This document shows positions 35,666 through 45,799 of a stretch of DNA of 64,000 nucleotides, one piece after another. Where the stretch lies: NCBI GenBank assembly GCA_000697055.1, contig JNDT01001846.1, positions 1 through 64,000 on the forward strand, written 5' to 3'. A model generated the notes under the pieces. The model did not search any database. It was not told the DNA's origin and saw only the letters and a list, made by a program, of their open reading frames with translations. Source of the stretch: Saksenaea vasiformis B4078. Its lineage: Eukaryota; Mucoromycota; Mucoromycetes; Mucorales; Saksenaeaceae. Made by a program: the position numbers and the translations under genes. Position 1 is the stretch's first letter; each line of letters opens with the position of its first letter.

Positions 35666-37874
35666 ATGGAGGCAAAGCAATCGGATAGCAATTGGGGTAG
35701 GTCTGGTTCTATCATCTGCGTTTACGGTACACAGGATCTGTCCTATGAAGTAAAGGACAAAGGACGCTTGGCATTCGCATAATTGGTGCAAGATCTCTGT
35801 CTATCTACCTATCATGTGTCTCCAAATTGATTTGTTCTCTTGTCTGCCTGACCGGCTTTAGGGAAAGCCGTCATTTGCGGAACTACAGCATGGGATGTCA
35901 TCAACAAAAAGCATAAACAGGCGCCGGACATGGAACAGTAAGAAGATGACATGCGTAAAAACCAATTTGATGACCATTAAATTCCACTTAGGCATATACT
36001 CTTAGGGCCTCATCTCATTCGAGAACTGGTTGATGTCAGGTGCGTGTTACAGCAGCCATACGTAACGTGGCCCTGACTTAGGGGGTTGATTAGGGTAAAG
36101 CAAGTGATCACAGGGCCAAATGCATGCCATTCGGTTATCATTAGTGATGAAGGTGAAGCGTGGGTGTTCGGTCGAAACGAACGTGGTCAACTAGGCATTG
36201 GACACAAGAATTGTCAAGATTATCCCATAAAGATCAACAGCGTACCAGAAATCAACAGCAAATATGGTGGGACGAAAATTGTCCATGCTGCTGCTGGTAG
36301 AAACCACACGCTGCTGGTGACAGGTAAATGCTTATTGGGACAAGAATAAAAGTTCATTCTATTCCTTGGTAGAACGAGGTGAAGTGCTTGCTGCAGGAGA
36401 CAATAAGCTAGGCCAACTTGGCATCTCGACCCTGAATGATCATGTCCTTTTTGAGACGGTCACAAGTCTCAGCAAGGAAAAGATTGTAGAAGCTGCCTGC
36501 GGTGCAGACTTCTCTATCGTGCGTAGTGGTAAGTTATTGGGGGAAGATGGACCTGCTACTTTACTGATATGTATTTAAAGACCAGGGGAAACTGTTTGCG
36601 TTTGGATCCCAAGAGTTTGGACAGGTAGAGCTTCCCATCTGATAAATCAAAAAACTGTGTTTTGATGATGACGGTGTTTAGCTTGGTAATGGCGCAGATG
36701 GGCAGTACATCAAGGGGTCGGGCAAAATGATCACCCAACCTCAACCTTATCCATGTAGGTTGATCGTGCTGTATTTGGGATAATGTAGATAATTGACAAC
36801 TCTGTAGTACCTGTGAAGGCTTTGGCGAAAAGAAATATTACTTCCATTGCATGCGGCACGAATCATTCTCTTGCTTTGGACGACGAAGGTTATGTTTACT
36901 CCTGGGGATTTGGAGGTTATGGTCGTCTAGGGCATGGCGAGCAGAAGGATTTGCTTGTTCCACGTGTGATATCGCATTTTGCTGGCCCAGCAGAGATCAC
37001 CAGAGCATCCGCCATCGCTTGTGGCTCAACCTGCTCCATGGCGCTCGATGGTAGCCGACAGCTGCTTCTGTGGGGAAAATGGAAGACGACCGGCGATGGT
37101 AGTGCTGGTCAGGCTTGGATGGTATGTTGAGACGAGCTTTCGCGAACGTAGCTCACCTCTGTATGTATATTGCAGACACCACGCTACCTTTACGACATCA
37201 ATGGTTGGGAGCTTTCCGCAATTTCCGCAGGCAACAAGAGTCTTTTTGCTTTGACACAGACTGAACCAACGACGATCGCCTGGGGCCAGGTGCAAAATGG
37301 TGAGCTTGGCTTTGGTGAAGACTCGGCAGTGAAAACAGCCACAAAACCTCAACGTGTTGAACCTTTGGAAGGAATTGAAACGATCAGGTAAAGGCACAGA
37401 TATTGCTCAGCTGACGCCACTTTTTATACCGAGACTATGTATAGTGTTTCGGCTGGTATGGGTCACACGCTATTCATCGTCAAACCTGGTAATGAACTTG
37501 TACAGGATCTTCCAAAATGGCCAATCCTTCCTGAGGTAAGTTTAGCATAAATAGCACCGCTATAATTACGCTCTTTATTCCTGTAGGGTGACGATTCCTG
37601 CGTGAAATGCCATAAGGAAGATAACGAAGACCAGCTTCTTTTATGTGATAAGTGTGATGCGTCTATTCACACCTACTGCGCAATTCCGCCTCTGAAGGAA
37701 ATTCCAAGCGGTGATTGGTACTGTGACACATGTCATCCTGTCGATAAACCCGAGGAGACCCCAAAGAAACGTTCCAAAAAAGCGATTGCATCATCTGGTG
37801 AGTGTACCATTTTCGTGATAGATATATTGCTAATGATCAATATCCAAGCTGCTAAACGAAGTCGGACGGAATAA
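35666..37874 (+). CDS. RCC2-like beta-propeller fused to a PHD finger
   Basis: Twelve exons: 35666-35696, 35862-35937, 35992-36039, 36094-36323, 36373-36528, 36581-36624, 36682-36754, 36808-37121, 37176-37387, 37445-37535, 37587-37797, 37849-37874 (1512 nt, 503 aa). The N-terminal about 400 residues are an RCC1-type propeller closest to RCC2/TD-60: CGTTAWDVI, GPHLIRELVDV, WVFGRNERGQLG, ACGTNHSLALD, YSWGFGGYGRLGHGEQKD. RCC2 works in mitosis and Rac1/Arf6 regulation. Exon 11 adds a complete C4HC3 PHD finger (CVKC, CDKC, H..C, C..C, with LLLCDKC and DWYCDTC), a histone-tail reader. The tail KKRSKKA...AKRSR is a likely nuclear signal. Intron 10 splits propeller and PHD in phase 0. Intron 1 (165 nt) and the 31-nt first exon are the least certain. 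Confidence 0.88.
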
Positions 37875-39566
37875 TATAGTTCTTTTTCAAGAAAAAAAAA
37901 ACATTGGTACTTCATAAATGATTGCTTGGGATGAAACTTAGGGAGGAACGCAATGTCTGTTGTTAAAAGAAATAAGTTTTTTTGTTAAGGTCCTCAAGTA
38001 CTTTTACATCATCAAACAACCTTCCGTAGTATATCATAAAATGATAGCTGTTAACTTTACGATCCGAAGGCGAGAATTCACAGATGCTCGGCCGAATGGT
38101 TTTGGCCTATAAAGTTTGCGGCGGCAAGATATTATTCAAACGCGTTACGATCTGACATTGTAAATAAAGCTTTGTGTCATCTGGATCTTCTGTTGAATGA
38201 CTATCGTTACGTTTTGGACCCGCTGCTGATGATAGAGGTGGTGGAAGAACAGATGAGACTTTGTCCCTAACAAGACATCCAACTACTGTTGAAGAAGATA
38301 ATACGGTTCTTATTAACTCGCCAAAAACGGGCATGCTATTTTACCAAAGTGTCTACGAACATAAGAGATCCCCGCTTTGAAGTGTATGACTAATTATGCG
38401 GTCGGCCACAACAAGGACTGATTGTCGCCCGATCATCGGTATGCGTAACAAAAGCACAATAGACCTATGGAGGCTTATTAAGCATCAACTCTTCATCCTC
38501 GATATCTCAACACTCAGTCAACCCATAACTGTTAAAATTATCAGAGGGAAATGTAAATTCGGCTTTTATTTGTTTTCTATTGTAATTTGGCGTCAGCTGA
38601 TGGTAACTTTGCGCTGGGGCGAGCCCCTTCCTACATTGCTCTAATACTTGTATCAGTGTGCTCTTTCCTACTTGCATTACAAAAGACACATTCCTTCAGG
38701 CTCTTGTTGAGGTGGCATGGATCTGTTCCGAACGGTCTTCACCTATGCCCTTTTGATTCACACCGGATAGACAGAACGTTACCTCGTAACGCATTACCTC
38801 TACCTCTTACCACATACATTACACCTTTCATTACAATCTTAAGGTGTGAGAAACATCTATTCGGCGCGTGTATCAAAGCAGGTTCAACTATTGGCATCCT
38901 TGACCGTGCGCCTAAGACGGCCAATCATTGTGAAACCTGGACCACGCATATCCTATCCATCACACGCGTCCAAGTTTATCAGCAGCTAGGGATCTAGTCT
39001 CGCATACTTTCAATTACTGCACATCCAAACCTCCTCAATAATTGGTCCAATAGGACTACATATTGTTAATTCATCCACGAAACCACCATAACATAGGGTA
39101 GCTTCCCTACTTGCCTAACCACTGATTGAGAGACGCTAATTTGGACCTGCTTGTCCTGTCACAGCCTGCTATCGCTTCTCAGCTCTTCCCCTTTGCGATC
39201 GGGACTCTTCCCTGTGGTCTTTTGCTTTCCTTTTTGCTTCATTAAGCCGGCTTTTCGTATCCCCTTGTTTGGGTGTGTTTTCCTTCCATTTTCGGCCTTT
39301 CTTCCCTTGTATAGCGAGCAATTCATCTTAATCTCAATTTTCCGCAGATCCAACGAAATTGAACATGCTGAAAAGCTTAACTTTTGTACATAGATGCCGA
39401 ATTATGAAATCAAGTTCCCTTTCCACGTCTTCTTTCCATGTTTTCTTTCCATATTTATCTTTGGCGCTGGTTTAGCATGAACCTCACTCGGTTCAATCGG
39501 TGCCATTCAGAACACTAATCTGTAAGAAAGGACGATAGGTGTCGCAGCGCCTCTTTCTTTGCTCCA
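37875..39566. other. Gene-poor intergenic region
   Basis: About 1.7 kb without a supported gene; includes the 3' flank of the RCC2-PHD gene and the promoter side of MACPF-like copy C. Confidence 0.4.
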
Positions 39567-42401
39567 ATGAGTTCCCACGACCCAGAAAAGAAGTTTATAT
39601 CTAATGTAAAAAGCCTCAATCCTTTATATGTGAGCTTATCTAACATTTTCATAAGATTGACACATTTTTAGCGGATGATATCCTCAAGCGATGCACAAGA
39701 GGCCTTCACTTTGATGGATGCGCTGCCAAGCACCCTGCCATGGAAATTGGACCGGGAAACGAAAACATTATAAGACTTATACATGAGTATCCAACTGACA
39801 ATCCGTTCGTGGAAGAGAAGCATACAAAAATCATCGATGCGAATAATTCAGTGGAAGCATCATTGCTTAATGACAGCTTCCGCGACCTGCCGTCCAAAAC
39901 GTTGCCGTACGACATTGCTGCTGATATAAGTTGCTGCTCACATAGACGCAGCCAGGATCGCTTGGAGAATAATACAGGCGAATACATGGTATCTTACATT
40001 TCTTGCGGAGAACTAGGAATCTGAGAAATGTATGAACTATTCATTTTAATAGTATTCTACTAGATACATCTCTCTACCAAAGTTATCAGACCAACTGCTG
40101 GTTTCAAAGACGTTATACAAGTTGCTCTGAAGGACGACGTGCATAAGCGATATGAAGCTCTACAAAATGTGTTTGGACGATTTGGATATTATTACCCATC
40201 AAGAATATTACTTGGTACTTTGGTTCATAGATGCATAGCATAAACTAATAGTTTTCTGATTTAGGTGGTCTGATTGCTTGTAAAAAGAAGAATTCAACTA
40301 TCCTGGACGGAAGCGATAGTAAACGTAAAACAACCCAATGTGGCGACGTAGTGGAAAGAATTACAGGTGCAATCAAAAATCACCAAAATCGGGAAGTAAT
40401 AGGTAGACTTCATCACAATTGCTAGATGATCTGGTGATAGGTGGCAACTCCGGAAACTTTTTTTGCGGGTGGGATGGAAAGCTGGAAAGAAAGCATGAAG
40501 TTTAAACAAGCGACTATCCAATTTAAAGATTGGGAGCCAACGTATAACATACTTGGCGATGACGATCGATTTCAAGTGGAGGAGATTTATCCCTTGCATA
40601 TATGAAGTTCTATTCTGAACAGCCAACAGAAAACATCTATATCAATCTTGCTAAACTATTCAAGAAAAAGGATGGAGAAGTGCGAGCTAGGACTGGAGAT
40701 GCGAACATCTGTAGTCGAGATCTAAATCGAATAACTATAGCCCAAGAAAGAGAAAATGTGTCTGCACACGAAACTGCTCATAAAGATTCTGATAAGGTCA
40801 TATCCAGTGATGAGAACGTTGGTAACGGTATTGATATCGATGATACGTCCTCCGAACAAAAAGTCCTTGGCCAGGAACGTGAGGTTTCACGAAAATGATC
40901 CAAAGAAGGGATGGAAATGCCGATCATTGAACGATTGAGGAAGTGGAAACGATGCGAAGACAGTATGGACAGATACTACAACGAGAGCATTAGCCAATAC
41001 GAAAATGCGGGCTATCAAAATGAGGAACAGCACAAGTCTAAACTCAACGAGGAACACTATCTCCGAACAAACGTGCATAAAGACAATGACAAGGCCATTG
41101 AGTTTTGCGCAAAAGGGATAAATCAAGGAAATGAGCACACCCAAATCAAACTTAGAGATACGTACAGAGATGGAGATGGAGTGAAGAAAGACATCAACGC
41201 AGTTGAACACTATAAAAAAGGGGCGGAACAAGGAAACTGGAGTGCGAGAGAGAGACTTGAAGATGCGCAAACAAAGCTGGGAGACATGTACAGAAATGGA
41301 GATGTGTGGAAAGAGACGTCATCAAGGCAATTGAATGGTACGAAAAAGCGGCAGATCAAGGAAACTGGAGTGCGCGACAGAGACTTGGCAGTGCGCAAAC
41401 TAAATTGGGAGGCATGTGCAGATATGAAGGCGGAACGGTTCAAAACATCAGCAAGGCAATCGAATGGTACAAAAAAGGAGCAGAGAACGGAAATTGGGAT
41501 GCACAATGCAGGCTTGAAGATGCACAAATCGAACTTGGTGATATATACAGAGATGGAAATCTAGTGAAGAAAGACACGAACTAAGCAACTGAATGGTACG
41601 AAGAAGCGGCGAATCAAGGGAATGAGGATGCACGAATAAAACTCGGGGATATGTACCATCACGGACGTGAGGTGGAAAAGGATTGGATCAGAGCAATTAG
41701 GTGGTACGAAAAAGCGGCCAGTCAAGGAAATGTAGAAATGCAAATCAGACCTGGAGATGTTTATAGAAATGAAAAGAGAGACGTCAACGAGGCAACTGAG
41801 TGGTATCAAAAAGCAGCGAAACAAGGAAATGCAAATGCGCAGTGTACACTTGGAAGTGTTTTCAACTATGATAAGAAAGATGTTGACAGAGCAATTGAAT
41901 GGTACCGAAAAGCAGCGGATCCAGGAAACGGTTTCGCGGGAATTATGCTTGCGAGTATTTACACGGATAAAAAGAAAGACATCGATAGCGCAATTAAATG
42001 GTGCTGATCAAGGAGATGATTGTGCTCAAACTGAACTTGGAGATATTCACATAGATGAAAAGGAAGACGTTACTCAAGCAATTGAATAGTACCAAAAAGC
42101 AGCGTGTAAGGGAGGCGCAGTTGCGCAAATGAAACTTGGAGATGTTTACAGAAATAAAAAGGAAGACATCAATGAGGCAATTGAGTGGTGCCAAAAAGCG
42201 GCTAATCAAGGAAATGAGGAAATGCGAATCCGACTTGGAGATATTTACAGGGAAGAAAAGAGAGACACCGACAACGCAATGAAATGGTATCGAAAAGCAG
42301 CGAACCAAGGAAATGACCATGCGCAAATCCTAGTTGGAGACATTTACCGCAACAAGAAGGAAAAGTACGAACAGACTCTTGATCAGGAAAATCACGGTTG
42401 A
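39567..42401 (+). pseudogene. MACPF-like / Sel1-repeat gene, decayed copy C
   Basis: Third family member, here on the plus strand. Exon 1 39567-39605 (39 nt), exon 2 39656-40012 (357 nt, same as A), exon 3 40064-40214 (151 nt), exon 4 from 40265. The exon 2 donor is broken: where A and B have GAA|GTAAG this copy has GAA|CTAGG at 40013. In exon 4 the frame is lost around 40424-40470 (before and after VIGG) and again at about 40600. The Sel1 array is spread over several frames, with a stop TAA at 41582-41584, a small deletion at about 42001-42004 that removes most of a WYQKA motif, and a TAG at 42087-42089 where the repeat has Trp (AIEWY). About 13 repeats can still be traced, the last ones at 42129-42401. 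Clearly a pseudogene. Confidence 0.82.
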
Positions 42402-43280
42402 GCGATAAACAGTATTTAAAGGCACGCATGAATTCTTTTTTCTTGTGTTTTTTTTTCTTTGACTCTGTTCAATTCACATTCCCAGCAAGAATGTCGATCC
42501 TTCATCACATACGTATACAGGACCATTCATGTCTTTTTATCTATCGCTTATCTTGGATGACTTTTGTCCCAAATCGTCCTGGCTGTGATGTAGCCCTTGT
42601 TCACCATCCGCTAGGCAAATGTTATCGGCCAATGCCTATACATGCTAATGACCGCACATCTAATTCATCCTTTAGCGCAAGCTTGGTTCGTCATGAACGC
42701 GTAATTTTTTTTGGAGTGGTGTAAAAATCGTCCAAATAAACCGTAAAATTCAACCATTACTATAACTGAGTCTTAAATGCTAATATAACTTGGGTGTACC
42801 ATATGCTTTGAAGTGATTCAACTTCTTTGTTTTTCCGAGGCCACTCTCTCAATACTTTGTACGATACCTGTAGACAATAGTTCAAAGAGCATTTCCAATG
42901 CACGACATTCTAATCTTTCATCATCTGCACGTAGCGGAAAAAGAAGTTTTGATATAACTTCAATGCGGCAAATAAGGCTGCTGCAATTGCTTTTCGTTAT
43001 TTATTCATAGATCAGTCAGAAGTATATTACTTCTATAAGTGCATAGAATATGAAGAGCTTAGGTGATACAGCAAATAGATATAATGATATGACAAGACAT
43101 TGCCACTTAATCCTTTAGCCAAGTTGTTTGTAGAGTCAGAGCTATCTGTCATGTCACACTTCATCCTGTCTTCTGTACCACGGTTCATTTTATCCTTCGT
43201 ATCGTATTCCATTCTGTCTTTCGTATCGCAATCCATCCTGAGCTGTATCTCGTAATCCATTCATTGTATCTTACGGTTTC
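42402..43280. other. Intergenic; contains short tandem repeat
   Basis: No gene recognised. Holds the 24-base repeat listed separately at its right end. Confidence 0.4.
43150..43265. repeat. Imperfect 24-base tandem repeat
   Basis: About 4-5 degenerate units built on CCATTCTGTCTTTCGTATCG. On the minus strand they encode a repeat like TKDRMEYD / TKDKMNRG / TEDRMKCD, so it may once have been coding. Confidence 0.5.
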
Positions 43281-43289
43281 ATTAAGCTC

Positions 43290-44250
43290 TTTAAAAAATG
43301 TCGCTCTTTGATGCGACAACCCTTGCACAGTCACCCTTTCCCTGGGATGAGCTTGGAGATGTGTACGCCTCCTTGAGAAGAAGGCGGGTTGGGAATACTG
43401 GGTCGTGTGGGACATTACAATGCTGTACGCCTTCGTGTGCTACAGCCTCTGCTGGTAAAGGTTATCTCGGGTTCGTCTCCATCACTTGCCCATCCCTACG
43501 ACGTACTGTCCGATTTTATATGGGAAATGCAACTCTACCATCCTTCTGGCCCCTTTCCCAGAACGCCGTGCTGATACCTTACCGGATCTCGTCCACTCCG
43601 GTGCGTCGTTCCGGGCCGTGGATACTCTCAACCGGTCTGGCGATAATGGTATTACTGCATAAAAAATGCCCTGGTCCGTATATGCCAACACATCGGTACT
43701 CTACCCATCCGGCTTGAACCTTAATTGGAGAAAGTAGTCATTCAAAGAGTATATGTTTATGACTGTCACACGGGTCCATTGCGCGCTCGGACCATACAGG
43801 AACGAGGCAGACAAAGCAACAAAGTCATGGTTTTCCTTAGAACAGTAGATTACGGCGGTTTCTGGAAAATCTGCACGGGCTTCCAACGGCTTTTGAATAT
43901 CCAAGAGAACCAGAAGGCCAGCTTCAGCACTATGGTCAGTTCCCCCCTTAGCCTCTGGTGATACACTTTCATGCTTCAATCGTGAGGCCTTCCGTCTGGC
44001 ACAACTACCGACTTTGAACAGCCTACCGAATCGATACCCTCGTGCAACGCCCGCGATATGATGCAGTTTCTGGGAAGTAACATCCCCCTTCAAAGCCCAC
44101 ACGCTACTCTGGCGTCACTATTACAACAGTCTTCCCTACCATTCTCGCTTGCACGCTGTAGCTCCCGCTAAATTTCTGAAGACTAGTTGCTCCCTTCGCG
44201 ACGAGCAAGAAACACGCGAACATCTACTCTGGCGACACCCGCCGAAATAA
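43290..44250 (+). mobile_element. Non-LTR (LINE-type) retrotransposon remnant
   Basis: Broken reverse-transcriptase C-terminal region. At 43384-43460 one frame reads GGLGILGRVGHYNAVRLRVLQPLL, which matches the post-RT GGLGxxD...A...R.L..LL segment of fungal LINE-like elements. At 44101-44250 another frame reads LLWRHYYNSLPYHSRLHAVAP and C.LRDEQETREHLLWRHP, the C-terminal zinc-knuckle-like C...ET..HLLW.CP motif with the cysteines partly lost. The pieces between are in different frames with stops. No intact endonuclease or RT core, poly(A) tail or target duplication seen. Confidence 0.6.
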
Positions 44251-44744
44251 GTCATCTGAATCCGTCTAGCACGCCAGTTCCTTTTCTCTCGTTGTTATCC
44301 TTTGTTCCGCGCAAATCTTCACAGTCATTCCCTCCCCACTACTCTCCACGTCCATATCCACATTGAATTTTATTAATTCCTTGCTTGCACCATCATAAAT
44401 GTCTGGCAAGGCCGTTGGGACGCGGTTCTCAGCGCTAAGCTCTTTCATCCTTCCCATGTAACTGTCAAAGCCCTCCTCTTTATCCGACATACAGGTGTAG
44501 AAAAATTCTGTGAATCTTAGATAGCGTTATACGTAACCGTAAATAGCGGCACAGAATAAATCATTCTATACGCAAAAAAGTAAAGAATGGCCATCTGGCT
44601 TCAGCATTTCTCGTGTAACAGATCGCATGGGTACGCATTGTTGAAGGCCATCTACATTTCAAGGACCGACGGAAGGTGTGCTCCATACGCAATGCGAACA
44701 AGAAGGACTATGTACATTCTTCTCGCAAGAAACGTCCATTGGAA
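44251..44744. other. Intergenic, eS27 promoter
   Basis: A 74-codon minus-strand ORF (44266-44490) has no known relative. The right end should hold the eS27 promoter. Confidence 0.4.
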
Positions 44745-45253
44745 ATGACTGTAAGTGTGGGGATATTGGAGATGGATAGATAGATGGATGGATAGACAGA
44801 CGGATGGATAGTTGATAGGATGGATGGCAGCACGCGAAGGAGTTGGACGACTCAATGGCCGTGTTCATTTTTGTAGTTGGCTGTTGATCTTCTGAATCCT
44901 TCCGTTGAGCACGAGAAACGCTCCCACAAGCTGAAGCGCTTGGTGCAGTCGCCAAACTCTTATTTCATGGATGTCAAGTGCCCTGGTAATATTTGGAGCA
45001 TGCTTATGACAACGACACGAAACTAATGGTACGCACGACAGGTTGTCTTAACATCAGCACTGTCTTCAGCCATGCTCAGACTGTGGTTCTATGCTCCTCC
45101 TGCGGCACTGTTCTCTGCCAGCCCACAGGTGGTCGCGCCCGTCTGACTGAAGGTAATAACACTGCTTATTTGCCTGTTTGATTTTTTGCTAACCGATGTA
45201 ATCTTTTTTTTTTTTGTTGCACAGGATGCTCTTTCCGCAAGAAGGCCAACTAG
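44745..45253 (+). CDS. RPS27: 40S ribosomal protein eS27
   Basis: Zinc-binding component of the small ribosomal subunit. Four exons: 44745-44750, 44877-44985, 45042-45152, 45225-45253 (255 nt, 84 aa, the normal length). Exon 1 holds only ATG ACT, then a 126-nt intron. Conserved blocks [40 protein letters not shown] and ARLTEGCSFRKK are all present. The zinc ribbon is C-x2-C-x14-C-x2-C (CPGC ... CSSC). Intron 1 carries a GATG/GATA tetranucleotide repeat. AATAAA lies at 45274-45279. Confidence 0.96.
44768..44828 (+). repeat. GATG/GATA tetranucleotide microsatellite
   Basis: Runs of GATG and GATA inside intron 1 of eS27, about 15 imperfect units. Confidence 0.7.
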
Positions 45254-45799
45254 ACCACCGCATGCATATCATGAATAAAAGAAATTCTGATCAGTATGCT
45301 TGGATCTTTACCCACGAGGGTGGCCACAGCTGCCGTTGAATTTTTATTTCACGCACCTCACGACGTTGCGTACTACGTAGTACTCTTCCCCTCTTTTTCA
45401 TCGTAAGATCATATCTTGCACAAATTTGGATTTGTTGTATTTAAAAACATTTGATGGATCGATAAAAAAGAAAGAAAAACTGCGACAAATTGCAGCTGTG
45501 CCTCCCAAAAAAAGAGAAAACGGCCTGAGGTGCGAGTCGCCCAAAAACAGATTCGAACAGCTCGACCCCGCTTTATGCAGTAGATACGTAGTAGCACGGA
45601 TCACACACATTCTTACTTATCACTTCCCTTGCTGCTTTCCTCAACACGTTTTAATCATACGACCCATCACCCAGGAAAAACGAAGCGATCAACGGCGCCG
45701 CTGTAGACCGAACCAATTCACAACCATTGGAACTTTAGATAAGCGAGCCTTCTCCGTTTATAAAAGAAAATTATCATGGACCATGTCTGCAGTAGAGGA
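45254..45799. other. Convergent intergenic region, eS27 / BTB protein
   Basis: Holds the 3' ends of two converging genes. The 180-codon plus-strand frame at 45426-45968 runs into the antisense of the BTB gene and has no known domain, so it is not called. Confidence 0.4.
45274..45279 (+). terminator. Poly(A) signal of eS27
   Basis: AATAAA 20 bases after the stop codon. Confidence 0.55.

Noticed and set aside
44266..44490. 74-codon hydrophilic minus-strand ORF
   Set aside because: No family known, adjacent to a retroelement remnant, and no splice or promoter support.
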